Source: Opisthorchis felineus (taxonomy: Eukaryota > Platyhelminthes > Trematoda > Opisthorchiida > Opisthorchiidae). Taken from it: a stretch of DNA of 64,000 bases. Of this stretch, positions 1 to 11,367 are shown in pieces. A model generated the notes under the pieces. That model was given only the letters and a program-made list of their open reading frames with translations. It did no database searches and was not told the DNA's origin. The position numbers and the translations under genes are program-made. Each line of letters opens with the position of its first letter. Position 1 is the stretch's first letter. The DNA lies in assembly GCA_004794785.1 (NCBI GenBank), contig SJOL01009422.1, positions 378,067 to 442,066 of the forward strand, written 5' to 3'.

Positions 1-1
1 A

Positions 2-74
2 ACTACTCAAAAGAGTGATACATGCCGGGGTGAATCCTCATCAAAGAATGGCGACCACAAGGAATCACCTGAAA
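2..74 (+). CDS. possible internal exon of an upstream gene (partial)
   Basis: The reading frame starting at base 2 is open from the window edge and reaches a good donor (GAAA|GTAAGG) at 75. It leaves the exon in phase 1. The encoded stretch is polar and rich in Ser, Lys, Glu and Asp, with no recognisable domain. The start of the exon lies outside the window. If the donor is not used, the same frame runs on to a stop near 163. This could also be chance: the stretch is short and nothing else confirms it. Confidence 0.25.
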
Positions 75-105
75 GTAAGGCTAATGTGCTCGCTGGTCCT
101 CCATC

Positions 106-306
106 ATGTCCAACGAAACACACTCAAGTGGCTGGACAATTACATCAAGCGATCCATTTGTGACTGGAAAAATGTACCGATCTGCTTCATCTAAGCCCGT
201 ACGCAACAAGAACGACTGGGATCCAAAGCCCACAATCGACTATCCGGATGCAGCGAAAAACGCCTATGGAAAACCTTCTATCTACCCAGCACCGAGTACT
301 TACTAA
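106..306 (+). CDS. hypothetical 66-residue ORF, possible terminal exon
   Basis: A short open frame beginning at an ATG and ending in TAA at 304-306. The C-terminal half has a protein-like composition (Pro, Tyr, Lys, Asp), with segments such as WDPKPTIDYPDAAK and YGKPSIYPAPSTY, and no signal peptide or membrane segment. Stops lie upstream in the same frame, so it is either a tiny independent ORF or a last exon entered by splicing. The AGs available upstream at 128 and 149 lack a good pyrimidine tract. No poly(A) signal is seen in the next few hundred bases. I do not recognise the protein. Confidence 0.25.
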   Translation: MSNETHSSGWTITSSDPFVTGKMYRSASSKPVRNKNDWDPKPTIDYPDAAKNAYGKPSIYPAPSTY

Positions 307-2217
307 AGATTCTGCATTTATCTGAGTTGTTTGTGATCTCAGCATTTCAATTTGCGTTTTAAGGTGCATGTATGAACCCCAAGGAAGAAGTGGTGGCTGC
401 TCAGGCAATAGCCTGAACAACAGCGTTAACCGTCGCAGATTGCTTGGTGTCTGTTGACTCGATGGCTAGTGATTCCAGAGCTTTTTTATTCTCGTATATT
501 TAAACGCGGTATCCAGTTTCGGTGCAAGCTTCTTAGGATGAGACTTAGAAGGACCCGGGGCGGTCATGGAGTACAGAGGAGGCTGTCGTGGAAACTAAGA
601 TCGACCAGACACTTTGGTGCGTGTTATGTATTGTTGCTGAGTCATGCATGGTACTAGATGTGCTTGCCACAATCGAGCTGCGAGCAAACTTGCGACACGT
701 TAACATCGCACGGGAGAAGCCGTCTTCTAGGAGTTGAGTGCACCTATGTCGACGTTATTCTCAAGCATGGTCTGATCAGTTTTTGGATGCTCAAAGAAAC
801 TGTGATAGAGGTAAGCACAGTCTCGGATGAGCGCACAGTCTGCGTAAAACGAAAAAAAAGCTGAAATAAGGTGATGATGAATTCTCAATGGCCATCACCT
901 CAGCCCTAAGTGCCGGTGATTGTTATGTCGACCTTTTGGTTCCACAACCGACGATTATTTCTTATTACGGGATCTGCTTCCCTTAGTCCGCCAAGGTTGT
1001 TGTTATCCTGGTGCTTCCCAAAGTCACAGCCAGTAGCTTTTGTTTGCTCACCATTTTGGGGCCTGTAGGTACTTCAAATAATTTTCTGCATGGTATTCAT
1101 GTTTGCCGGTGATTATCGCCTGATTTAGCGTGCCTTATGTAAGAGTATTGACCGTGCTAGCGCTTGCAATTTACTTTGATAAGGTGCTTAGATGTGTCTA
1201 TCCCATTGCCGGTGCAAACATACAATCACACTAAGTCTGACCGCCTTGCGTAAGGATGTGGCGTTTTCTCTCATTCCTCTTCTGTTTTTCAACTAATTAT
1301 TAGCGCATTCTATCCTTACGCTTGTACGTCGTTTAATTGTTATTTACCAACTTTTGGAAATACTGTGTATAGCGATGAGTATAACATAATCCAGACCCAT
1401 GTCCACGCAGCTCACCAAAACTTTAAACCACCAAGCGGGATGAATTTAATTAAGTTGAACAAAATTGATCAATGATCAATGCGTCTATTCCCGCCCTTCA
1501 TTATCCATTGATTTAGAAAACCGTCACGTGTATCCAGGCTACGATCAACTGTCAGCTAAGCCTCCAGGCCAAGAAACACAGAATTCATCCACCTAAATGA
1601 AGTTTTGGTAGATAACATCAGTTTGTGTTGATCCAACCTAAAGAACATACGTGAGTATTGACCAAAATGATCATGTAAACAACTGTGGGTAAACGCAACG
1701 TCTTGAATGTAAATTTATATTTGTTCGGATGTATGAACACTATAATGGGATAGTCTGGACTTGACAACTCATCCTTTTCGACTAGTTGGCAACCTTTCAA
1801 TGATTTTAAAATTTGTCCTCAAACGCCCGATAATGTGTTCTGTTGTGTCACAGTGAAGTGGATTTTCGTCATCCTTGGGAACGTAGAAGGTTGAGATATC
1901 ATCACGTAACAAAAAGGGTTATATTAAAAAATGTTAGCAACTTGAAATTGAGCAAAAGGATAGTATAACGGCAATATTCATAGGATTTCCAGAAGGAATA
2001 CAAAGTTTGCGAATACACGCTCAAAACAATAGCAAAAAATATTTTGGCGGGGCGTGGACCGTTCGACTTCCCTGTGGTGGCCACCTGGCAAATAAGAGCG
2101 GAAAACATTTGTCTTTCCAGTTTGTGGTCCACTGCAGCAGTTCACTTGCACAATGTAGCAGGCTGAACCAATCAGCAGCATGCAAGTCAACCTGGTTTCC
2201 GATAAAAATCTCGTCGT
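307..2217. other. intergenic stretch, nothing recognised
   Basis: No ORF with protein-like composition, no retroelement signature and no strong splice-site pair was found here. This interval must hold the promoter and 5' UTR of the micro-exon gene that starts at 2248, but I see no convincing TATA box or other promoter element. Confidence 0.4.
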
Positions 2218-2247
2218 ATGTGTGCACGCCAAGAAGTTAACAAGTCA

Positions 2248-2302
2248 ATGGCGAATATTGTTGTTCCGCTGAGTGCACTAATCTGTGGTGTCATTTTAAC
2301 AG
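2248..2302 (+). CDS. MEG exon 1: signal peptide
   Basis: ATG at 2248 opens MANIVVPLSALICGVILT followed by the first base of the next codon, then a strong donor, G|GTGAGT, at 2303 (phase 1). The residues form a textbook secretory signal: short n-region, a hydrophobic core (IVVPLSALICGVIL) and small residues (T-G-A-S) at the join to exon 2, where cleavage is likely. An in-frame ATG at 2218 would add ten residues (Cys, Arg, Gln, Glu, Lys) before the core. The 2248 start gives the better signal peptide and has G at +4. An in-frame stop at 2203 closes the frame upstream. A signal peptide encoded alone in the first exon is the usual layout of flatworm MEGs. Confidence 0.75.
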
Positions 2303-2486
2303 GTGAGTTAGATTTATTTTTCATGTACCCGTGTTAACGGTGCAGGATGTTAATAAGAATCAAATGATTAGCTGTTTGAAGAGTTTTTTAAATGTTTTGT
2401 TGGTAATACTCTCATCGGGCAGCTGAATATAACAGGTCAACCTCCCCTTGATTTTAACTTCCATGTTGCTGCTAACCCACTAACAG

Positions 2487-2549
2487 GAGCTTCAGATATT
2501 GATGAGTTCTCCGCGGAAGAATGGAATCCGCACAGTTCACGAATGACCA
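2487..2549 (+). CDS. MEG exon 2 (63 nt)
   Basis: The acceptor TAACAG| is followed by 63 nt and the donor A|GTAAGTG at 2550. Read in phase 1 after exon 1 it completes a Gly codon and continues ASDIDEFSAEEWNPHSSRMT, an acidic mature N-terminus directly after the signal peptide. The length is a multiple of 3 and both ends are phase 1. An alternative in-frame acceptor (GCTTCAG, ending at 2495) would drop the first three residues. The intron between exons 1 and 2 is only 184 nt. The fit of signal peptide, cleavage site and open frame across this junction is the strongest single piece of evidence for the gene. Confidence 0.7.
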
Positions 2550-2878
2550 GTAAGTGTATCTGCAGACCATTTGGTTATATATATATGTATAAAATACTCA
2601 TATTCACTGTATTTGTGGGTTATCATAGGTAACGAAATTATTTTTTGTTCATCCGTAAACGTGGGATAGACTTTGAGGCACTAGATCCACAGTCGCATGA
2701 CTTCCCGGGATACGTATTCAGAATTCAAAAAGCTTTTAGCTCATTTCTACTTAGTAAGTATGTTGGGTTTGATCCCTCGTGGGAAACATTTTGACAAAAA
2801 AACTCTTCTCACGGAGGCTGCATCACTTTGCGCATTTGATTCGCTAACCTGATAGATTTGACGAACGGATTTCACATT

Positions 2879-2900
2879 AAATTTAAATTTAAATTTAAAT
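2879..2900. repeat. (AAATTT)n simple repeat
   Basis: A short perfect array of the self-complementary unit AAATTT, nearly four copies. It is AT-rich and palindromic. Confidence 0.85.
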
Positions 2901-2954
2901 ACGTTTTAAAATAAACCAATATAAACAGTGCCCTTTGATGGTGATTGTTTCTGT

Positions 2955-2973
2955 GGTTCTGGTTCTGGTTCTG
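2955..2973. repeat. (GGTTCT)3 simple repeat
   Basis: Three tandem copies of GGTTCT plus one base, in the intron after MEG exon 2. Confidence 0.8.
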
Positions 2974-3604
2974 AGTATGGTTAGGCAGTTCGGCTAAAAA
3001 GTTCCCGGAAAAAAACTAGTTCAGAACTCACCCGAATACTGTGCATCCTTTCAGTGAATGGGAGAACTGTTGGCTGTTTCCAAAATCCGTCATTGTAGAG
3101 GAAGTCGTTTGTTTCATTAGGGTTACGTACAACCTTTCAGCCAACGTTGATTTGCATGCAGAGTAGGAGTTGAATCGGTCATACAGTTAGGTGCAAAACA
3201 TCAATGCATCCGCACCACACTCTCAGCGTTGTCTAACAACAAAGTTCCCTCGGTTGAACAGGATAATATTCAGTTGCCGCGGAACTGCACAACCCTATGT
3301 TTATCACTCACACTGCACCAATGGTTGAAGAAGACAAGCAGCTCTTTTAACAGGGTTCAGTGGTGACTCGCACTGCTTTAATCATAAGACAGGTGAACAT
3401 TTATTGAGATTAAGCAAGCCTACTGAATAACATGCAGATGAAGAATTTTCAAAACCAATTTCCAAACAAAGGCTATCGTGGGGCAGTTACCGTGCAAACA
3501 GAGCAATAGAAATGAGTTATCTTGTCAGTGAAGAAGCACTGGCGTTGAAGCATTGAATCATTTTGTTTAAAACCTTCCAAGCAGCCGCGGCACATCCTGG
3601 CTGG

Positions 3605-3712
3605 CTTCGCCGTAATAACCGCGTACTTGTTGCACTGTGGTTGTAGCAGCCAAAATTTCCTCCACCGATGATTTGGGGAATTATTTGAGGAATATGGTTG
3701 CTAACCTGATAG
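3605..3712 (-). mobile_element. LINE 3' end fragment
   Basis: This stretch matches 11395-11490 in the same orientation, over blocks such as CGTAATAACCGCGTA.TT and TCCTCCACCGATGATTTGGGG. The 11.4-kb copy lies just 3' of the C-terminal coding part of a minus-strand LINE. I therefore read this as a detached 3' untranslated fragment of the same family; no coding part is attached. It explains a symmetric 27-nt exon-like pattern at 3586-3612, which I rejected. Confidence 0.55.
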
Positions 3713-5888
3713 CGAAATACACGATTTCAGATTACTTGGGGACAAATCCTTTCGACGCATTTTGCTCTCAATGCTTGTTAGTTAGTCTGTTTAAGCGAAT
3801 TACCAGTCCGCGTTTTTACAAAACTGTAATTATTTCTTTGGCGCCATTTTTTAAGGCAATTTTTCTTTTCGGTCACTTTTTGGACCGAACATTTAAATCA
3901 TTCTCAGTGGAAATGATTTTATGCAACGCGGTTCAACATTGTGCATCATGCTGTTATAGTCCAACTTCTGTATGCTTTATCGGCATTCTAAATTTCCACA
4001 CTGGCGAGAACCTAACGGGACTCTATGTCTGTAATCTATAACCGCGTGTTCGTTTCACTCACATGCAGCATATGCTTCGTTTGGCTGTTGATTTCAGCCC
4101 TTAATTGAAAAAGAATCATGGGCCTACTGTATGGAGAATTTCGCAAAAGCAAACACTGCGCTGACCAAAAGCATGGTTTTACCTTATTTACCTCCCAATA
4201 TACCAAGTGACTGTCTCAAATTTGACTTTGGGCCTCTTTTTTCTCCGTTGACAAGAACCACCTCAGCACCGAAGAGCTTTCACTTCACTACTGAAGCAGT
4301 CACAGTGGTGGTGATAAAATCGGCTAAATTTGTGCATCACTTGAAACCGTTTATTGTGTCTAATAACAAAAATAAGTTTGTTCTCACCAGAGAGACCAAA
4401 CTTTGCTAAAATAACTGACGGCTACCATGCAAGAAGGCGCGCAGTTTGTGGATATGCATCCTCGGTTTTGTGCCTCATCGCACGTAAGCCATCTTTTCCA
4501 CCCTAGCATCCTCTTATTTCACCGTAGTGTTACGTTAAAAGTTATGCTCATTCAAGGGTTGTTCATGTGTTGTAAGCGGTTCCATGGAAATTGGCTGCTG
4601 ATACCGCATGCTTGGATCGAGTATGCTAACCATGCCGGGATAAATTGCCAGCCGGTTCTGAGAGAGCTCCCTTAATCTCGGAGATGTGGTGCATCAAGGC
4701 CTTATTGCTTTCCCCACTTCCGGTCCAGATTACAGTGGTGGAAGTCAGTAAACCCTATTTAATTCTTGTTTTGGGTTTCGCTGGATATAAATTATTCATA
4801 CGCACGTCTGAACAGGCGAACGTGTTCACGCTTGAGCGATGTGATTTGTGTGTCCGACTCATAATCGAATGACAATCCAGAAACTGTCCTGTTTGTGACG
4901 ATCGAATGACTCGCCTGTCAGGACTCCTCAGTCAGGCAGCTCCACAGATGCTTGAAACCCGTTGGACAAGTTTCTTCTTGATTTCTCTTGCGGGGTTTTT
5001 GGGGATATGTAACTGTCATACTCACATCCATCCCGTTTGAACAGTCGTCATCCTGTCCTGGCATAAGGTTTCATTTCCTCGCTAATTCCACCCAAAAATT
5101 ATCTGGATATGAGCTTAGTAATTAACTTTATTTGACTTCCCTAAATCCGCTCATTTGTTAGTAGATTTCAGCTAGTGCATTCTATACCATGGAACTAAGG
5201 AAGATTTCGCTCACTTTGGCAGCCTAATCTACTGTTGTCAGGTGTATGAAAAATCTGGAAATTTAATCGCGCGGCTAAGTCCGACCGGACGGTGTTTGAG
5301 CTAAACGTCAGAAAATTGAACACTTGTGGAACCAATTTCCGGTGTTTTTTTGTAGAGCTTCTGAATGAGTACAAAAAAGAACTTAGAACTTAAAGCAGAC
5401 TTAGAATTTATGCTTCAGTTGTAAACTCATTTCATGTTTTGATTGGATTGCTATCAGTAATTTGGCCGAGTTGCAGGCGAATCAATGCTAGTGCAGCGCC
5501 TGCACAACGCCATTGTGGCTACCAGATTATACTCGAAGAGAAAGCGCATAAGTGGTGATAATTTTACGAAACGTGCTATCCTTGGTTTGATAAAAGAGGC
5601 GATTGGTTGTGATTCACTTAACGCTGTCTTTCAGAGTTCTTTTGGCTTGGTAGTTTTAACGGAAACTACCAGTAACCGGAAAGTGTTTATTTCCCCATTT
5701 TCAAACCACCTTCTCGTTTTACCTGGTTTATATTATACACCAGGCTGTACTCCGGAATCCAAGTCTACAACATTATTGGTAATCAGGTGATTCAACTTTT
5801 TGGCATCTACAACTGCAGTATTCAGTGTCTGCCAACGCTGTAGACGGTTGATGGCACAAACTGACTCTTTGTTAGAAACCTCTAAGAC

Positions 5889-6098
5889 TTCTGCTTGTGG
5901 GCGAGATGGCCGAAGTGGTTAGAGCCCGAATTTACTGACCGAAAGGTTCGTGTTTCGAACCCGACCTCTGCCTCTCGACTTCCCCTGTCTAGGCTTGGGC
6001 AACCTGGCAGTATCCCAGCCCTCGTGCTTCCTTCTGGTAGCATGGCAGTTAGGCACCGAAAGGGTGCTACAGCTGAACGACTTTTTTTCTGCTTGTGG
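5889..6098 (+). mobile_element. tRNA-derived SINE with target-site duplication (copy 1)
   Basis: The element runs from about 5901 to 6086 and begins like a class II tRNA (Ser/Leu type). It has an A box TGGCCGAAGTGG at 5907-5918 and a B box GTTTCGAACCC at 5952-5962, with extra-arm-like sequence between. A non-tRNA body follows (CTAGGCTTGGGCAACCTGGC onward) that is shared with the copy at 54.7 kb. The 12-bp word TTCTGCTTGTGG sits directly before it (5889-5900) and directly after it (6087-6098): a perfect target-site duplication. The 3' tail is a short T run rather than the trinucleotide tail of copy 2. RNA polymerase III would be the transcriber; a partner LINE would supply the reverse transcriptase. 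Confidence 0.88.
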
Positions 6099-7401
6099 TG
6101 CGAATATCGATATTCCTGTTTTCTTCCACAGGAAAGGCGATCGACGTTGGCAAAGTGTTTTATCCAGCTTCCATTGAAAGTTTTCCACCTTTACAGTCAC
6201 ACTGATCAATTTAGTATCGGGTTCTTTTTATTCAAAGTTACTTGTAGAGGTTTGCCCATAAAGTTTCTGTCAAAAAGCTACTCCTGGAAGGCTTTCCTCA
6301 ATAGAGAGCATTTGGTGCATTGGCATACTGTTCTTTTCAATCTTCCCTTGACGTGCTACATTAATCCACAGTTCGCAGGTAGATTAGGAATTTATATGAG
6401 CTAAAAATCACGGGAGATCAACGTTTTCACTGAACTAAATTTTCAGAAATTATACGCAGGTCTCGCAATCATGCGTAAACATTATTCGAATTGCGACTTG
6501 ATTAGCCTTCGCCTTTCAATATGACGAGACATTTTAGCTTAGTATGCCGACAAAATATACTAAATTCCTCATTTTGTTCGACAAACAATTTACTCTTATT
6601 TGCTTATGATTTCTTACAACAGTGGAACACACATGTTGTTTCAGTGTTTTGAATCCCGAAATTCGGGCAATTTGTCAGGTAAACAATCAGAATGAACATC
6701 CCGTGAAGGTTTTACTTTATGCTGAATAAGTTTATTAAACTGCCTGTCGGATCCACTTTGTAGAGCCAAGTTGAGAAAATATTCCCCCCCCAGTTAATTC
6801 TTTTCACAAAGAAAGTTCAGGACAGAGTGCTTCTAACTGCGTTCGTATTCTTTTCTAAAGGTTAGTGCATTACCCGCTCGTGTAATAGTTTCTTGGATAT
6901 TTCACGTAGGAACACGAAATGAAGCAGACCCTTATTAAGGCGTGTAACAAATATCCAAACAGTTTTAGCGTCGTGAGCATGCTGAGATCAATTGGGCTGA
7001 AACTGGTTAGCCCATTTATCACGGTCCAACTAGGGGTAGAATCTGTTTAAAAAACAACTACTTTTGCAATCAAAACCGTAAAGTAACTCTAATTGCTTGG
7101 ATTGTGAGATCCTGAGCATCCATCGAGCTCGCAGGATGACGGATGAACAGGCACCACATGGTTGTGTTTGACGAAGAAAAGTCGTCCAGAAGGCAGCAAT
7201 CATCTGGACGAGAAACATTCGGAAGGGAGGATAAAAGGCAGTGGACAAGACGAATTGGTCTAGATCACCCTTTTGTCGTCAAATTTGCATTACAATGTAC
7301 TTTTTAGACCCGAGTTAATGTGACACATTTTACTGTGCATATTTTACCCAAAGCATTTTTTCTAAACACTGACACGCATGCTTCTTCCTTGCCGGTGCAA
7401 G

Positions 7402-7452
7402 TCAGGGAAACAGAAGCTGATTATTATGAATTCCTTGTTAGCAAGTATAAAG
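7402..7452 (+). CDS. MEG exon (51 nt, Tyr-rich)
   Basis: A pyrimidine-rich tract (CTTCTTCCTTGCC) leads to the acceptor GTGCAAG|, then 51 nt and a strong donor G|GTAAGCC at 7453. In phase 1 it encodes RETEADYYEFLVSKYK plus a split Gly codon. The length is symmetric and the frame is open. Joined to exon 2 it would create an Ile codon (A+TC). An in-frame alternative acceptor after ACAG (7412) would shorten it by four residues (12 nt). The acidic and tyrosine-rich character resembles the exon at 10038. Confidence 0.6.
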
Positions 7453-8985
7453 GTAAGCCAAGTTTAACAGAGGCCACAAACGTTCTCACTGTTAAAAGAG
7501 TAAAATCTAACTGAAATAAAAAAACAATTGTAAATTAGCAAGTTAACCCTATTTTCGTTTAATGCCATGACGAATTCGACCCTTGGAATACTGATAATGA
7601 CCATGTGGCTGCGAAATACATTTTTATTCGGATACTGTGTTCACATCGATTGCCAAGCTGCTTTCTCACAAATGCAACTTAATGTATTTCCTTTTTGTAA
7701 CTATTTTGACCTGATTTGCTGCAGAGAAAACGCAAAGGCTCTTAGGGCAGTGTACGACAAGAAACCGAATAAGGTGGCGGCTTCTAGCATCTTGGAAAAT
7801 AAATAGGTTTAAAAGGTAGAAGTATTTTTTCAACTACCCTGCTTCCTTCCGTACCTAGTGCGCTGGGATTCTAATTAATCTTAAAGAAGTAACCAAATGT
7901 TATATTAACTAGGTAACGGGAGCACTTGTTTTATGGTGTGTGAAATTTGAATTTTTGTTGGAATAGGACCAAATCTCATATCTGCTCTTGGCCAAATAAA
8001 TGAAACAAGAGCGCCCATAGTTTTTGGGAGCAGTTCATATTGAATCGTTCCCGCTTGCGTCATTTTCGACCACTTTTAAAATCAAACGCAATGTTTTCAA
8101 CACTGGAAAAAATCTCACAAAGTACAGAATTGCTATCGTATCAAGAACTTGTTCGCTAAGCATGAAATACCAATTGGATGTGTGATATTATTCGAAATAA
8201 GTAAAGCGAGCCTAAATTCTGCTGCCTCAAACAAGGCTTGAGAATATTATTTCCTCCCTCATCGAAAACTATGAGTGAATATGTTACTGCTCTTATACAT
8301 TCCGAACTACCACAACAGACGATAATATGTTGACTGTATGTAAATTTTAATTTAAACTTTTGGCGGGATACGGGGCTGGCCCCAGTGGCCGAAAATGAGC
8401 ATAAATGACCATCCTTGTGGTAAACTGTCTTTTATGCATAAAGAACTGTCCGACATGGCTATGGTGAACGAAGTGGGAAAAAGCAACTCAATAGTTGTGC
8501 GTTGACGACAATTATTGAGTGTAGAAACGCGCAGTTATTTTGCATTGTTGTAACTGCTTGAGCTGTCAGCCTTTATACTCAACAGACGGATCAGATATGT
8601 TGGCATGATTCCTAAATGAATATACCAATTTCATCAGTTAATTAAACAAAACTGGACCATGGAAAAACATTAACTCTATACATTTTGCTTCTGCATTCTG
8701 CCTTTGGACCTTGACATAACAGCTACTTACAACATGGTTAGACCTAAGCAAGCCTGTTTGCCAAATTACGTGGTTTAAAGTATTGGGGCGATAAGCTAGC
8801 GGGTCAGTCACCGCATGAGTATGCAAATATAGTAGCGTTACTATCTACTGAGGACGCCAGACAACTCTTTTTCAAGTGAAACAGCATGAAGTTGGATTGT
8901 TATGCGTTAAAGACGTAAATGACACAACTTGTTACATCCTGCAAATATTTTGCTCCAGAGAAACAAAGAAACAATGAAAATTCAG

Positions 8986-9009
8986 GCCCAAGAAACCCAT
9001 ATGTTCCAG
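8986..9009 (+). CDS. candidate MEG micro-exon (24 nt)
   Basis: Acceptor TTCAG|, 24 nt, donor G|GTAAAC. In phase 1 it reads PRNPYVP plus split codons. Symmetric and open, but the tract before the acceptor is A-rich and the donor is average, so chance is a fair explanation. Confidence 0.28.
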
Positions 9010-10037
9010 GTAAACAATCACTAATTCCTAAATCTTCAGACAGTATTTGAAGCATGTCCATTTTTGAAAATTGAAATATCTTTAAAGTCTACTATTCTTT
9101 AGTAAAGTGGAGAGTTTACAGAACGTAGGTTACGCTTTTGGTGCTAAAATGAAGCTCTGTCAACACCAGTTTCTAAACGGGGTTTCTCTAGTTGTATTCA
9201 TTTTACCCTTGAACTTTTCGGGATTGCAGCTTTCTGAATAGTGCAAAATTATCCCTCATTCTTAATTATAGTTGCCAAATGGTTCCAGAGTACCGGTTAA
9301 TTAGAATTTTTCTGCAAAAGTTTGTAACCTGTATAGACTACAGCAAAAAGCTAGAAAAAACCTCTTGACCGGCTCATTGATACGTACATAACCTTACAGT
9401 ATTAGGTGCTCGAAATGAAACTGCTGTGGACCGAGAATGCTTTTCGAAATATAATGTGAAACTAATACTGTCCGGACGCATGATGCGTACGCTCAAACTG
9501 AGCAGTCTAATGTTCCTAGCAGGCATGACATAACAGATTTCCCGTTACGAAAGCTGACCGCAAATCTCCATTGTGTTTCTGGCAGGTTGGTAAAACGCAG
9601 TCATTTCAACCCCTGTTTTAACTCGTTGAACATTTTGTTATCAGATAGTATGTTCCAAACAACATCGTAAATGCAGTTCCCCATTTTCTTATTTCTCTCC
9701 GCTTGTTTTAGCGGTAAGAGATTCCCAATAATCTCGCTGGTCCAGGACGCCACACTGAGCAGTAGGCTGTGATGCGTTCACGACCGTGAAATACTTAGAC
9801 AATGTTAGCTGATTTGAAAGAGGAGGCAAAATTTTGCATTCCGAATTGTCCTGGTTTATTTCAAAGGTCTAATAGAGGGTATGGTTGAAAAATAACAAAA
9901 GGCCTCAATTTTGGGTTGCTAAGTCTGTCTTAAATGATATAGTTAATTTTGAACTTATGTTTCGTAAAACTGCGCCCCAATTATTTCCACAAAACCAAGA
10001 ATAGTGACCATTCCACTGTTGTGACTTGCCACTTTAG

Positions 10038-10115
10038 AGAGGACAGTTACCTTTTCGCAACCGGATAACGATGACTCTTATGACTACTATGATGAAGAGG
10101 ATGAAAGTGAGAAAG
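10038..10115 (+). CDS. MEG exon (78 nt, acidic Tyr-rich)
   Basis: Acceptor ACTTTAG|, 78 nt, donor G|GTAACTG at 10116; phase 1 at both ends and open only in the expected frame. The first part reads RTVTFSQPD; the second is strikingly acidic, NDDSYDYYDEEDESEK. Three tyrosines embedded in Asp/Glu with Ser is the context in which secreted proteins are sulfated in the Golgi, as in hirudin-type tails and chemokine-receptor N-termini. That modification here is inference. Joined to the 7402 exon the split codon becomes Glu (G+AG). I consider this a real exon because long acidic runs are unlikely from AT-rich intron DNA. Confidence 0.7.
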
Positions 10116-11367
10116 GTAACTGAATTGCTGGCCGAGGTTCGCCTTATCATTATGTCATCGGATGTGTAATTTACGAATCACATAAACAAATTTATGTATA
10201 TGAAATGAACTCTATAGTTCATTTTTATAACTGTATTGAGAAAATATGAAAAGGAAGGCTCACTAATAACACTTCCGACAAAAATACCAGCATTCGCGAT
10301 GCAGACATTATCAATTTTACGGCTGAATCAGCACACCGATGGTGACTTCCAGCGGCTGGGTTGGGGGAAAAACAAAGACCAGTTGTTTATTGTTGGCCGC
10401 GTGTCAATGAGGAGCCTACATTTGCATGTAGTATATAAACTCTTTTAATGTGGAAGGCTCGGAGTAAAAGTGCTGCTCACTTTCGACCGAATGGTTTTTC
10501 GACTAAGGCAGTGGAATTGGGTTCTATTATGAGAAAGAATGCATCAATGGTGGCCTCCACAGGTGTTCCAAACTGAATCCAACGCATCATAGTTAAAAAA
10601 AATCGGTCAATTTTGGATGCTGGCAGAAACTATCCGTAGACTTTGTAGGTAAAAATGCTGCCGCATGATCTTCCTCTAAGGCAGCTGCTTTCACCTTCTA
10701 CTGAACTGAATCTTTTCGCTTTACTGTGAGTGAGGAGCAATAATTTGCGGTGATCGCCGTCAACAACTACGCCACTTATGTGAATCCGATAGTTAAATAC
10801 AAGGCTTTGTTGGCCATCATTGCAGATATCAGACGCAATTTCGATACCCAAGAGCTCAATAGTTTCCCACACCCACAAAATACGTATTATGCATCAAGTG
10901 TGACGCTACAAGATGTAAGCAACCATGTGGTGAAATTCCAAAAAACAGACGTAGTTTGTATACAGTCTGTGTGAGTTTAGAAACATTAGGAGCTGGTTGG
11001 TTACTGCGCAATAAATTCTGCAAAAAATCAGTGCAGTTAACATGGACGGAAACCTGTGGCTGATATATGCCTCTGTTAGTTTCTCTGCAACTACATCTAG
11101 GTTTGAGAGAGGAAATAAAGCACTATTGTACACAATGAATTATAACTGAGCATATTTATAATTTATTTTCGGTAAAATTATTCAGGCGTAGAATAAACTA
11201 ATAATCACATTTTATGGCCCACCGAAACACCCCAGGAATTCTAAAATGAGTAGATCTTTGAAGAATTTTTGCCTGAATACTCATCAGCAGCGAGCACTTC
11301 AGAAAGAGTACGGCCTCTTCACAACAAATTGAGCGACACCATCGGCTTTTTGTACATATGTTTCAGG

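Larger units (their letters stand above)
2550..7401 (+). other. intron between MEG exons 2 and 3
   Basis: A long interval without a well-supported exon. It holds simple repeats at 2879 and 2955, a LINE 3' fragment at 3605 and a SINE at 5899. Several plus-strand open frames of 75-134 codons lie between 3637 and 5790, but I recognise nothing in them. Weaker symmetric exon candidates at 4449-4487 (39 nt), 4732-4743 (12 nt) and 5477-5554 (78 nt) have poor pyrimidine tracts or weak donors and are not called. Confidence 0.4.

Noticed and set aside
3586..3612. 27-nt symmetric exon-like pattern
   Set aside because: Overlaps the repeat fragment shared with 11.4 kb; weak donor.
4449..4487. 39-nt symmetric pattern ending in C|GTAAGCC
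   Set aside because: The acceptor GCGCGCAG has no pyrimidine tract; the product is hydrophobic and unlike the other exons.
4732..4743. 12-nt symmetric pattern with a decent pyrimidine tract
   Set aside because: Donor GTAAAC is only average and nothing else supports it; kept below threshold.
5477..5554. 78-nt phase-1 stretch within a 101-codon open frame
   Set aside because: Donor G|GTGATA is weak and the acceptor lacks a pyrimidine tract.
5901..5975. Stand-alone tRNA gene
   Set aside because: Tract shows A and B boxes but is followed by a SINE body shared with the second copy and flanked by target-site duplications; the anticodon arm is not well formed.
7720..7806. Open stretch ending in TAG with overlapping AATAAA, possible last exon of the MEG
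   Set aside because: Phase fits only if a second, less likely AG is used, and many better exons follow downstream; an early alternative end remains possible.
9712..9713. Superb acceptor (TTATTTCTCTCCGCTTGTTTTAG) followed after two bases by GTAAGA
   Set aside because: A 2-nt exon would break the phase and is too small to be recognised; no in-phase donor further on.
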